Source of the DNA: Glacieibacterium sp038210595
GTDB lineage: Bacteria > Pseudomonadota > Alphaproteobacteria > Sphingomonadales > Sphingomonadaceae
Direction of reading: 5' to 3'
Assembly (NCBI GenBank): GCA_038210595.1
Contig: JBBQWN010000001.1
Location: forward strand, 124,001-188,000
Length of the DNA: 64,000 nucleotides
Positions 24,866-32,894 of this stretch are shown here, piece after piece. How positions within the stretch are numbered: position 1 is the first letter of the stretch; each line of letters opens with the position of its first letter. The notes beneath the pieces are model-generated. The model was not told where the DNA came from, did not search any database, and saw nothing but the letters and a program-made list of their open reading frames with translations. A program made the position numbers and the translations under genes.

Positions 24866-25552
24866 CTAGGCCGCGGGAAGGCCTTCGCACAAAGCGCGGA
24901 CCAGTTCGCGGCCGGTGGTGAAGGCGCGCCAGCCCGGCGGGCCGCTGGCCGTCGTCGCCACCGCCGAACCCTCGGGCGGCAGGTCGACCGGCACCTTGAA
25001 ATATTCGGCCGCGTGGCGCGCGATGTCGCGCTGGCCGAGCGCCTCGCCGCTGCGGATCGCCGCGTCGGCGGGCGCGTCCGCCTGCAGCATCCGCCACAGT
25101 GCATCGACATATTCGGGCGTCCAGCCGAGATCGTGCGCGGCCGGGTCGGCCGCGGGCAGCGGCCGGCGGTCGCGCACGGCCCGGCAGGTCGCCAGCACCG
25201 GACTGTCGGGCGGGTCGAGCCGCGAGGCGTGGTCGCCGAGCGTCGCCACCACCGCGAAGCGCCCCGCCGGCACGGACGCGGCCGCCGTGGTCAGCACCCG
25301 CGCGCCGGGCGCGGCTGCCAGCGCCGCCGCCAGCGTCACCATCCCGTCGAGCAGATAGACTTCCGCGCCCGCCGGTCCGGCGAACGGGTCGGGCAGCAGC
25401 GTCACCTCGTCCGCCCCGACCGCCGCCAGCATCGCCGTCGCGGCCGAGAGATCGGTAGCGCTGCCCGCGACGCGGTAGCCGCGCGCCCGCAGCAGCCGCG
25501 CCAGATACGCCCCCGCCGGCGTATCGAGTCCGATGATCGTCGCGCTGCTCAT
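24866..25552 (-). CDS. shortened GDP-mannose 4,6-dehydratase-like SDR protein
   Basis: A 228-residue protein. The C-terminal half (LGWTPEYVDALWRMLQAD, then IRSGEALGQRDIARHAAEYF and a terminal GWRAF.TGRELVRALCEGL pattern) follows GDP-mannose 4,6-dehydratase and its relatives. The N-terminus TIIGLDTPAGAYLARLL is a weakened Rossmann nucleotide loop lacking the full GxxGxxG. The middle is about 100 residues short of the usual 330-370, and I see no YxxxK catalytic pair. It is probably inactive, or a scaffold or regulator. First gene of the polysaccharide operon. Confidence 0.7.
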   Translation of the reverse strand: MSSATIIGLDTPAGAYLARLLRARGYRVAGSATDLSAATAMLAAVGADEVTLLPDPFAGPAGAEVYLLDGMVTLAAALAAAPGARVLTTAAASVPAGRFAVVATLGDHASRLDPPDSPVLATCRAVRDRRPLPAADPAAHDLGWTPEYVDALWRMLQADAPADAAIRSGEALGQRDIARHAAEYFKVPVDLPPEGSAVATTASGPPGWRAFTTGRELVRALCEGLPAA

Positions 25553-25626
25553 GGCGCGGCGACGTGGCGGCGGCGTCGCGTCAGGTCAAGCGTTGCCTCG
25601 CCGGCGAACCGCGATAAGGAACGGCG

Positions 25627-26124
25627 ATGACCCTCGAATGGCGCGGCAAATATCTCGAAGTCCACCGCGAGGGGACGTGGGAATATGCCGCCCGCACCCG
25701 CGCTATCGGCGCGGCGGTGATCCTTGCCGTCACCGACGCGCGCGCGATCGTGCTGGTCGAACAGTGGCGCGTGCCGCTGGGCGCGCCGACCATCGAGCTG
25801 CCCGCCGGGCTGGTCGGCGACGATGCCGAGGGCGAGACCGCGGCCGCAAGCGCGGCGCGCGAATTGGCGGAGGAAACCGGGTTCACGGCCGCGACCCTCG
25901 ACGATCTCGGCGAGTACGCGACCTCGCCGGGGATGAGTTCGGAGCGCTTCCGGCTGTTCCGGGCGCGCGGCCTAACCCGCACCGGCCCCGGCGGCGGCGT
26001 CGCGGGCGAGGCGATCACCGTGCATGTCGTGCCGCTCGCCGGGCTGTCGGGCTGGCTCGACGGCCAGCGCGCCGCCGGGCGGGTCATCGACTGCCGGCTG
26101 CTGGTCGCGCTGGCGCTGGTCTAG
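25627..26124 (+). CDS. NUDIX hydrolase (ADP-ribose pyrophosphatase-like)
   Basis: A 165-residue hydrolase of nucleoside diphosphates linked to another moiety. The Nudix box is intact: G-x5-E-x7-RELAEETGF, within GLVGDDAEGE onwards at about 59-81. The preceding ELPAGLV and the following EYATSPGMSSERFRLF resemble ADP-ribose pyrophosphatases. ATG at 25627 follows GATAAGGAA (AAGGA site). Divergent from the polysaccharide operon, convergent with smr. Confidence 0.9.
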   Translation: MTLEWRGKYLEVHREGTWEYAARTRAIGAAVILAVTDARAIVLVEQWRVPLGAPTIELPAGLVGDDAEGETAAASAARELAEETGFTAATLDDLGEYATSPGMSSERFRLFRARGLTRTGPGGGVAGEAITVHVVPLAGLSGWLDGQRAAGRVIDCRLLVALALV

Positions 26125-26133
26125 TGTCGGGGT

Positions 26134-26673
26134 CTAGCGCCGCCGCAGGATGACATACCACGCGCCCGCACCGCCGTGGCGCGGGTGGGCGGGGCGCAGT
26201 GCGGCGATCCACGGGCGCAGCGACTGGCTTTCCAGCCAGCGCGGCAGCGAGGCGCGGATGATGCCGCGCGGGCGATCGTCGTGATGGTCGTCGTGACTGG
26301 CCCGGGCACCCTTGCCGGTGATGACCAGCAGCACGCGTGCCCCAGACAGCGCGGCGTCGCCGATCCGCCGCTGCAACTCCGCCTCGGCGCGGGCGCTGGT
26401 ATAGCCGTGCAGGTCGATGGTCAGGTCGGGCCGCAGCCGGCCCTTCATCATCCGCCGGTCCCAGCCGCCGTCGAGCGTCGCCACGTCGACCCCGATGCGA
26501 TTCGCCTGGGGCGCGCGGCGCGGCGCGGGCGGCGGCTCCGGCGGCTTGTCGGGCAGGCGCAGCCCCGGTGGTGGCGGCGGCGGGCGGACCTTGCCCGCAA
26601 TCGGCCGGACGGTGGCGGCGACGCGCGACCACAGGGCGGCCTCCTCCTCCGCCGTCGGCCCGCGCCGCTTCAC
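26134..26673 (-). CDS. Smr domain protein
   Basis: A 179-residue protein with a C-terminal Smr (small MutS-related) domain: LTIDLHGYTSARAEAEL at about 90-106 carries the DLHG motif and VLLVITGKGA the second one. The HGGAGAWYVILRRR end replaces the usual HGGxGAxYVxLR, which is the standard endonuclease-like fold. Smr domains nick nucleic acids, and stand-alone alphaproteobacterial forms have unclear roles. GTG start overlaps the mltA stop (GTGA). Last gene of timA-mltA-smr, a conserved alphaproteobacterial order. Confidence 0.9.
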   Translation of the reverse strand: MKRRGPTAEEEAALWSRVAATVRPIAGKVRPPPPPPGLRLPDKPPEPPPAPRRAPQANRIGVDVATLDGGWDRRMMKGRLRPDLTIDLHGYTSARAEAELQRRIGDAALSGARVLLVITGKGARASHDDHHDDRPRGIIRASLPRWLESQSLRPWIAALRPAHPRHGGAGAWYVILRRR

Positions 26674-27788
26674 AGCCCGAGTCGCGCGGCGCTCGCGGGC
26701 GGCAGCAGGATCAGCGCCTCGCCCTGCGCCGCGAGGCTACCGGCCGCGGCGCGTGCCGCGTCGCCGGCGCCGATGAACAGGTCGAAGCGGTTGGCCCCGC
26801 GGATCGCCCCGCCGGTATCCTGCGCCACCCGGAGCGCGCCGTTCAGCCACAGCGGCGCACCGAGCGGCACGAACTTCGGGTCGGCGGCGACGCTGACCCC
26901 CGGTGTCAGCGGCACGCCGAGCGCGCCGGGTGGCCCGAGCGCCGGGTCGCCCGCAGGCAGCCGCCGGAAGAAGATTTTGGAGCGATTCTCGTGCATCAGC
27001 GCCGCGCCGCCGTCGGGCTGTGCCTTCATCCAGCCGATGATGCCGTCCATCGTCGCGCCGCCCGGCGGCAGCAGCTTGCGGTCACGCAGCAGCTTGCCGA
27101 TAGCGGTATAGTCGCGGCCGTTCTGGCCGTCGTAGCCGATGCGGACGACCGTGCCGTCGGCGAGGCGGAGCCGCCCGGAGCCCTGGATTTCGAGGAAGAA
27201 CGCCTCATAGGGGTCTGCCGCCCAGGCCAGTTCGAGGCCCCGCGCGCTGAGCGCCCCGGCGTCGATCTCGGCCCGGTCGAAATAGGGCACCAGCGCCGTG
27301 CCCTCCACCCGGCCGCGGACCTTGCGGCCCTTGAGGCTGTCCGCGAACGCGCCGAGGTCGGCTTCGATCAGGTCGGGCGGGCGCTTGTACAGCGGCACCG
27401 GATAGCCGGGGGCCCTGGTCAGCGAACCCGCCAGTTCGGGCTCGTAATAGCCGGTGTTGAGGCCGCGCCCGGTGCCGACGCGGACGGCGACGAGGCCGGC
27501 GAACACCGTAGCGTCGGTGGCGGCGCAGGCGGCCACCCAGTCGCCCGGCTGGGTCAGGCCGCTGGCATCGCCGCGCTTGAGCAGCGCCGGGCAGGAGCGG
27601 CGGAAGGCGGCGAGGGCAGCGTTGCTGGCCGCGCCCGCCGGTGCGGCGACCCGCTTGACGCCGGCCTCACGCGCCGTTTCGGCGGCGGGAGCCTCGGCAG
27701 GCTGGGGACTCGCAGACTGGGGCCGCGGCGTCGCGCTGCACGCCGCCAGCACGACGAGGGCGGCAATCGCCCCCCCGGCTGATCTCAA
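26670..27788 (-). CDS. mltA: membrane-bound lytic murein transglycosylase A
   Basis: Peptidoglycan-cleaving lipoprotein of 372 residues. The lipobox LAAC gives lipidated Cys17. The MltA core is recognisable from GLNTGYYEPELAGS, with the catalytic aspartate in the 3D domain near AQDTGGAIRGANRFDLFIG (about 328-346). It acts on the periplasmic murein and releases 1,6-anhydro-muropeptides. TTG start overlaps the timA stop (TTGA). Membership of the timA-mltA-smr unit next to secB matches other alphaproteobacteria. Confidence 0.94.
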   Translation of the reverse strand: MRSAGGAIAALVVLAACSATPRPQSASPQPAEAPAAETAREAGVKRVAAPAGAASNAALAAFRRSCPALLKRGDASGLTQPGDWVAACAATDATVFAGLVAVRVGTGRGLNTGYYEPELAGSLTRAPGYPVPLYKRPPDLIEADLGAFADSLKGRKVRGRVEGTALVPYFDRAEIDAGALSARGLELAWAADPYEAFFLEIQGSGRLRLADGTVVRIGYDGQNGRDYTAIGKLLRDRKLLPPGGATMDGIIGWMKAQPDGGAALMHENRSKIFFRRLPAGDPALGPPGALGVPLTPGVSVAADPKFVPLGAPLWLNGALRVAQDTGGAIRGANRFDLFIGAGDAARAAAGSLAAQGEALILLPPASAARLGL

Positions 27789-28462
27789 GGAAACGCCACG
27801 TCGTCGGTGGCGATCAGCAGCCAGTTCGGGTCGAGCGAGGTGGCGAGGCGGCTGAACGTCCAGACATCGCTGGTCGCCGCCGCGTCGCTGGTCGAGCCCG
27901 CCACCAGCGCGCCGCTGGCATCGCGGGTGACGGCGACGATGTCGGCATCGAAGCGCACCGTCACCTCGGCCATCGCGCCGATCATCTGAGCCGCCGTGAT
28001 GCTGGCGCGGTTGATACGGACGAGGCGGTTGTCGAGCGTCTGACCGGCGGCCTTGCGGTCGGCAACCGCCTGGCTGAACTGGTCGAACGCTTCGTCCGAC
28101 ATCAGCCCGCTTAGGCTGCCCATCTCGCCGCGCCAGAACGCCTCGAGGATCTGGGCGTAGGCGCCCTTGGCCCCGCCGATGAAGCGGACGGGATCGAAAT
28201 TGCGGTCGGCGTCGGCGATCGCCTCCAGCGCCGGGGCAAGGCCGGCATCGGTATCGGCAGGCAGCTCAAGCGGCCCGCGGCGCGGTGCGTCCGAGCCGCG
28301 CGGCGACGGCGTCAGCACTTCGGGTGCCGGGCCGCGGAACTGCTCGCCGACCGGGCGCTCGCTGCCGGTGCGGCGGCCGAGCACGCTGACCAGCCGCAGG
28401 CCGATGAATCCGGCCAGCATCGCCAGCAGGATGATCTCGATCCAGGAACCGCCGTCCGCCAT
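27785..28462 (-). CDS. timA: Tim44-like domain protein TimA
   Basis: A 225-residue protein with an N-terminal transmembrane helix (IEIILLAMLAGFIGLRLV) and a C-terminal Tim44-like domain ending in WTFSRLATSLDPNWLLIATDD. TimA is the bacterial relative of the mitochondrial import factor Tim44, typically next to secB in alphaproteobacteria. Its bacterial function is not settled, though a role in membrane-protein complexes is likely. I chose ATG 28462, since upstream in-frame text lacks family similarity. Confidence 0.88.
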   Translation of the reverse strand: MADGGSWIEIILLAMLAGFIGLRLVSVLGRRTGSERPVGEQFRGPAPEVLTPSPRGSDAPRRGPLELPADTDAGLAPALEAIADADRNFDPVRFIGGAKGAYAQILEAFWRGEMGSLSGLMSDEAFDQFSQAVADRKAAGQTLDNRLVRINRASITAAQMIGAMAEVTVRFDADIVAVTRDASGALVAGSTSDAAATSDVWTFSRLATSLDPNWLLIATDDVAFP

Positions 28463-28663
28463 CAAAGGCCTCACTCTTGCATCCGCAGACGCATTGAACG
28501 CACGACGATAGCAATTCGCACGCACGCGGTCCATGCACCGCGACGATGACGACATGAGGACGGCCCGACGCGGCCGCAAGGCCATCCGCGTGCTTGCGCC
28601 GCCCAAGTGCCCCTGCTAGCCGTCCGCCCGATTTCAACAGCCCACGCGCGAAAGTTCACACGC

Positions 28664-29176
28664 ATGTCCGACGACACCGCCGACACCGGCATCCCCGAAG
28701 GCAACGGCTTCGACGAGGCCGCCGCCGCGGCCCCGCAGGTCGGCATCCTGACCCAGTATACCAAGGACCTGTCGTTCGAGAATCCGGGCGCGCCCGCGAC
28801 GCTGCAGTTCGAGGGCCAGCCGCGCATCGAGATCAACGTCAACGTCAACGCCAAGCGCATCGGCGAGGATGTCTACGAGGTCGAGCTGAAGATCGAGGCG
28901 CGCGCGCTGCAGGACGAAGCCACCGGCTTCGTCGTCGAGCTGCTGTATGCCGGGCTGTTCGGGCTGCGCAACATCCCGGCGGAGTCGCTGGAGCCGTTCC
29001 TGGTCGTCGAGGCCCCGCGCATCCTCTTCCCGTTCGCCCGGCGGATCATCGCGGATGCCACCCGCGACGGCGGCTTCCCGCCGCTGATGCTGGAGCCGAT
29101 CGACTTCGGCACGCTGTACATGGCGCAGCAGCAGGCGGCGCAGGGCGGCGGCGCCGGGGCCATCGGCAACGCCTGA
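28664..29176 (+). CDS. secB: protein-export chaperone SecB
   Basis: Tetrameric cytosolic chaperone of 170 residues that holds preproteins unfolded for SecA. Core motifs VGILTQYTKDLSFENP (about 25-40) and EAPRILFPFARRIIADATRDGGFPP (split over about 112-136) are canonical, followed by a Gly/Ala-rich tail. ATG 28664 is preferred over an in-frame ATG at 28607, which would add an unusual extension. Divergent from timA across a 201-base gap in which I see no clear feature except a doubtful 28-codon frame. Confidence 0.95.
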   Translation: MSDDTADTGIPEGNGFDEAAAAAPQVGILTQYTKDLSFENPGAPATLQFEGQPRIEINVNVNAKRIGEDVYEVELKIEARALQDEATGFVVELLYAGLFGLRNIPAESLEPFLVVEAPRILFPFARRIIADATRDGGFPPLMLEPIDFGTLYMAQQQAAQGGGAGAIGNA

Positions 29177-29204
29177 GCCGCAGCGCGGCCGGGCGCAGGG
29201 AGGT

Positions 29205-29358
29205 AAACGCGAAGCGTTTGCAGAGCAGCGCGCGGACTCGCGCAAGACCGGGCGGCGGGGCGGCGTTGCAAAACGCCGAGCCCGTCCGATGGCGCGGCTT
29301 TGCCGCGACGGTTCCGCAGATGGGGCAGCGACGCGGCAAAGCCGCGCCGTCGAACGGG
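29205..29358. repeat. cluster of palindromes between secB and murJ
   Basis: Five short hairpins follow one another: AAACGC-GAA-GCGTTT (29205-29219), GCGCG-GACT-CGCGC (29230-29243), CGGCGTT-GCAA-AACGCCG (29261-29278), CGCGGC-TTT-GCCGCG (29293-29307) and CGCGGC-AAA-GCCGCG (29332-29346). The last two also sit in a larger inverted repeat, 29281-29307 against 29332-29358, with 25 of 27 positions matched and the other two able to form G-U pairs. The region is noncoding (29177-29453) and resembles REP/BIME-type elements. Confidence 0.75.
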
Positions 29359-29453
29359 TCGCTGCGCGCCCGCCGGCCGTGCTGGCGCGAGTCCGGGCGC
29401 AGCGCGACGAACGCCGAAGTGCGTTCCTCGCCCTGCTTCCGGCCGCGCTGCGC

Positions 29454-31016
29454 ATGAACTTGTTGCGGGCCACCGGCACGATCGGCGGCCTGACCCTGGT
29501 CAGCCGCATCCTCGGCTTTGTCCGCGACGTGCTGTTCGCGCGCTTTGCCGGGGCGGGACTCGCGTCGGACGCCTTCCTGATCGCCTTCCGCCTGCCCAAC
29601 CTGTTCCGCGCGCTGTTCGCCGAAGGCGCGTTCGCGGCGGCGTTCGTGCCGATGTTCAGCCGCAGCGTCGGCGAGCATGGCGGCGACACCACCGCGGCCA
29701 AGCGCTTTGCGGAGGAGGCGCTGTCCGTGCTGCTGCCGGTGCTGCTGGTGTTCACGGCCGCGATGCTGGTCGCCGCCGGGCCGGTGGTGTGGGCGATGAC
29801 CGGCGGCTTCCCGGGCGCCAGCCCGCAGAAGTTCGCGCTGGCGGTCGAGCTGACCCGCGTCACCTTCCCCTATCTGCTGCTGATCAGTCTCGTGTCGCTG
29901 CTCGGCGGCATCCTCAATTCGCTGCAGAAATTCTGGGTCAACGCCGCCGCGCCGATCCTGCTCAACCTGTCGCTGATCGGCGGGCTGGTGCTGTTCCATT
30001 CGCCCACCGAGATCGGCACGGCGCGGGTCCAGGCGGTGGCGGTCACCGTCGCGGGCATCGCGCAGTTCGTGTGGCTGCTGTGGGCCTGCCTGCGCGCCGA
30101 CGTGAAGCTGAAGCTGCGCGCACCTAAGCTGACGCCGGCGGTGCGCCGGCTGCTGGTCATCATCGGGCCCGCCGCGCTGGGGGCGGGCGCGGTGCAATTC
30201 AACCTGCTGATCTCGACGGCGCTGGCGGCGCGGTTCCTGCCCGAGGGCGCGGTCAGCTACCTCTACTACGCCGACCGGCTGAACCAGCTGCCGCTGGGCC
30301 TGGTCGGCATCGGCGTCGGCACCGCGCTGCTGCCGACGCTGGCGCGGCAGCTGGGTGCGAAAAACGACGCCGTCGCCATGCATACCCAGAACCGCGCCAT
30401 CGAGCTGGTGCTGCTGCTGACCCTGCCCGCCGCCGCGGCGCTGGTGGTCAGCGCGCTGCCGATGATCCGCACGCTGCTGGAACACGGCCGCTTCACCGCG
30501 AGCGACTCGGTCGCATGCGCGCAGGCGCTGGCGTGCTTCTCGCTCGGCCTGCCGGCCTATGTGCTGATCAAGGTGCTCACGCCGGGCTTTTACGCGCGTC
30601 AGGATACGCGGACGCCGGTGCGGATCGCGGTCGCCTCGATGCTGGTCAATCTCGCCGGCAATCTGACGCTGATCTGGTCGCTCGGCACCAACGGCATCGC
30701 GCTGTCGACTGCGGTGGCGGCGTGGGTCAATGCCGGGGCGTTGTGGTGGGTGCTGCGGCGGCGCGGCCATTTCACCGTCGACGCGCGGCTGCGGCGCACG
30801 GTGCCGCGCCTGCTGCTGGCGACCGCGGCGATGGCGGGCGCGCTGGCGCTGGCGGGGCCGTTGATCGCGCCGCTGATGACCGCCGGGCTGGCGGTGCGGG
30901 CCGTGGCGCTCGGCGCGCTGATCGGCGGGGGTTTCCTGGTCTTCGTCGCCGGTTGCGCCCTGTTCCGCGCCGTCCGCCTGTCGGACATCCGCGCCCAGTT
31001 GACGAGGGCGCGCTGA
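29454..31016 (+). CDS. murJ: lipid II flippase MurJ
   Basis: A 520-residue MOP-superfamily membrane protein with about 14 hydrophobic segments, the typical length. The N-terminal signature GGLTLVSRILGFVRDVLFARFAG and the basic pore residues in FLIAFRLPNLFRALFAEGAF are MurJ hallmarks. It translocates lipid II to the periplasm for peptidoglycan synthesis. ATG at 29454 gives MNLLRATGTI, and the open frame upstream to 29289 runs through the palindrome cluster. trpS follows after 19 bases. Confidence 0.95.
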   Translation: MNLLRATGTIGGLTLVSRILGFVRDVLFARFAGAGLASDAFLIAFRLPNLFRALFAEGAFAAAFVPMFSRSVGEHGGDTTAAKRFAEEALSVLLPVLLVFTAAMLVAAGPVVWAMTGGFPGASPQKFALAVELTRVTFPYLLLISLVSLLGGILNSLQKFWVNAAAPILLNLSLIGGLVLFHSPTEIGTARVQAVAVTVAGIAQFVWLLWACLRADVKLKLRAPKLTPAVRRLLVIIGPAALGAGAVQFNLLISTALAARFLPEGAVSYLYYADRLNQLPLGLVGIGVGTALLPTLARQLGAKNDAVAMHTQNRAIELVLLLTLPAAAALVVSALPMIRTLLEHGRFTASDSVACAQALACFSLGLPAYVLIKVLTPGFYARQDTRTPVRIAVASMLVNLAGNLTLIWSLGTNGIALSTAVAAWVNAGALWWVLRRRGHFTVDARLRRTVPRLLLATAAMAGALALAGPLIAPLMTAGLAVRAVALGALIGGGFLVFVAGCALFRAVRLSDIRAQLTRAR

Positions 31017-31035
31017 GCCTGTCCAACCCCGCGCC

Positions 31036-32046
31036 ATGAAGAACCGCGTCTTTTCCGGCATCCAGCCGACCGGCAGCCTGCATCTGGGCAACTACCTCGG
31101 TGCCATCGCCAACTGGGTGGCGATGCAGGACGTCTATGAGTGCATCTACTGCGTCGTCGACCTGCACGCGATCACCGATCGGCACGACCCGCGCGCGCTG
31201 CGCGAGGGCACCCGCGACATGACCGCGGCGCTGCTCGCCAGCGGCATCGATCCCGGCCGCGCCATCCTGTTCAACCAGAGCGCGGTCAGCGCCCATGCCG
31301 AGCTGGCGTGGCTGCTGGAGTGCGTCGCCCGGGTCGGCTGGCTGAACCGCATGACCCAGTTCAAGGACAAGGCCGGCAAGGACCGCGAGGGCGCATCGGT
31401 CGGCCTCTACGCCTATCCGGTGCTGCAGGCGGCCGACATCCTGGCCTATAAGGCGACACACGTGCCGGTCGGCGACGACCAGAAGCAGCATCTCGAGCTC
31501 GCCCGCGACATCGCCGCCAAGTTCAACACCGACTACGGCGTCGAGCTGTTCCCGCTGCCCGAGCCGGTGATCGGCGTCGGTGCCGCCGCCGGCGTGGCGC
31601 GCGTGATGAGCCTGCGCGACGGCACCGCCAAGATGTCGAAGTCGGATCCCAGCGACCAGAGCCGCATCAACCTGACCGACGACACCGACGCCATCGCGGC
31701 CAAGATCAAGCGCGCCAAGTCCGACGCCGAGGCGCTGCCGTCCGACGCCGCGGGCCTCGCCGAGCGGCCGGAAGCGCGCAATCTCGTCGGCATCTATGCG
31801 GCGCTCGCGGGCACCGGAGTCGATGCCGTGCTGGGCCAGTTCGGCGGCCAGGGGTTCGGCGCGTTCAAGCCGGCGCTGGCCGAGCTGACGGTGGCGAAAC
31901 TGGCGCCGATCAACGCGCGTTATGTCGAACTGCGCGGCGATCCGGCCCATCTCGATGCGACATTGGCGGCAGGGGCGGCGCGGGCCCGCGCCATCGCCGC
32001 CCCAATACTATCGCAAGTCCATGAAGTCATGGGCTTCCTCGCCTAA
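31036..32046 (+). CDS. trpS: tryptophanyl-tRNA synthetase
   Basis: Class I synthetase of 336 residues, which charges tRNA-Trp. The HIGH-like motif is SLHLGNYLG near residue 14 and the KMSKS loop is AKMSKSDPSDQS (about 197-208), both intact. ATG at 31036 is 19 bases after murJ, so the two probably share a transcript, as in many alphaproteobacteria. Length and motifs match bacterial TrpRS, with no odd features. Confidence 0.97.
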   Translation: MKNRVFSGIQPTGSLHLGNYLGAIANWVAMQDVYECIYCVVDLHAITDRHDPRALREGTRDMTAALLASGIDPGRAILFNQSAVSAHAELAWLLECVARVGWLNRMTQFKDKAGKDREGASVGLYAYPVLQAADILAYKATHVPVGDDQKQHLELARDIAAKFNTDYGVELFPLPEPVIGVGAAAGVARVMSLRDGTAKMSKSDPSDQSRINLTDDTDAIAAKIKRAKSDAEALPSDAAGLAERPEARNLVGIYAALAGTGVDAVLGQFGGQGFGAFKPALAELTVAKLAPINARYVELRGDPAHLDATLAAGAARARAIAAPILSQVHEVMGFLA

Positions 32047-32058
32047 GCGACCAATCGT

Positions 32059-32084
32059 GGAACTGCAGGGGTTCAGTTGCAGTT
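32059..32084 (+). promoter_or_regulatory. candidate EcfG (general stress) promoter before the DUF4136 lipoprotein gene
   Basis: GGAAC at 32059-32063 and GTT at 32082-32084 are 18 bases apart, close to the alphaproteobacterial EcfG pattern GGAAC-N16/17-CGTT, with A instead of C before GTT. The region also contains the inverted repeat GAACTGCA/TGCAGTTC, which offers a competing explanation as an operator or weak terminator of trpS. Confidence 0.4.
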
Positions 32085-32136
32085 CACTCGTATCAGCCTA
32101 CATACAGTACCGTTGATTTCAACAGGACGTCCCATC

Positions 32137-32859
32137 ATGCGTAACGTCGCCGCCCTCGCCCTGCTTCTCGGGCTCGCTGCCTGCGCCACCCCGTTCGAGG
32201 CGCGCGTCAACCGGTTCCAGCAGCTGCCCGCACCGTCGGGGCAGAGCTTTGCCATCCAGCCGCACGATCCGAAGAAGGCGGGCGGGCTGGAGTTCGCGAC
32301 CTATGCCAATCTCGTCCGCCAGCATCTCGTCGCCAGCGGCTTCCAGGAAGCGGTCGGCCCGGGCAACGCCAGCCTGGTCGTCGACCTTGACTATAACGTC
32401 ACCCAGCCGCGCGAGCGCGTCGAGAGCACGATCGGCTACGGTGGTTTCGGTGGCTTCGGTTACGGCGGCTTTGGCTATGGCGGGTTCGGTTACGGCGGCT
32501 ACGGACGTGGTCGCTTCGGCTATGGCGGCTACGGCGGCGGCTTTGGCGGGTACGGGGGCTATGGCGGCTTCGGCTACGGCGGCTTTGGCTACCCGCAGGT
32601 GTATAGCGAGACCATCTTCAACTCCTATGTCGCGCTGCGGATCAGCCGCGCCGCCGACAACCAGGCGGTGTTCGAAGGCCGCGCCGAGACCGTCACCCGC
32701 ACCAACGACCTGACCCGGCTGGTGCCGCCGCTGGTCGATGCGCTGTTCACCGGCTTCCCGGGCAATTCGGGCGAGACCATCCGCGTCCGCCTGCCCGCCG
32801 ACCCGACGAAGCGCGCCGCGGTGAAGCCGGTGCCCGCGGGCTACGCGCCCGGCCGCTGA
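32137..32859 (+). CDS. DUF4136 lipoprotein with Gly/Tyr/Phe-rich insertion
   Basis: A 240-residue lipoprotein (lipobox LAAC, Cys16). The flanks match DUF4136: FAIQPHDPKKAGGLEFATYANL and LVVDLDYNVTQP before the insertion, then ALRISRAADNQAVFEGRAET after it. Residues 100-152 are a low-complexity run of G, Y, F and R that interrupts the domain. The ATG at 32137 has an AGGA site. DUF4136 function is unknown. Outer-membrane or periplasmic location is inferred. A stress-type promoter may precede it. Confidence 0.82.
   Translation: MRNVAALALLLGLAACATPFEARVNRFQQLPAPSGQSFAIQPHDPKKAGGLEFATYANLVRQHLVASGFQEAVGPGNASLVVDLDYNVTQPRERVESTIGYGGFGGFGYGGFGYGGFGYGGYGRGRFGYGGYGGGFGGYGGYGGFGYGGFGYPQVYSETIFNSYVALRISRAADNQAVFEGRAETVTRTNDLTRLVPPLVDALFTGFPGNSGETIRVRLPADPTKRAAVKPVPAGYAPGR
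32434..32592 (+). repeat. in-frame Gly/Tyr/Phe-rich tandem repeat
   Basis: Encodes residues 100-152 of the DUF4136 lipoprotein. Units of the type GYGGF and FGYGG repeat imperfectly about ten times. The DNA repeats (GGCTTCGGTTACGGC-like) are diverged enough to be stable-looking but could still vary in copy number. Confidence 0.85.
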
Positions 32860-32894
32860 CTTGCTCCACGCCGCCATGCGCGTAGCATGCGGCG

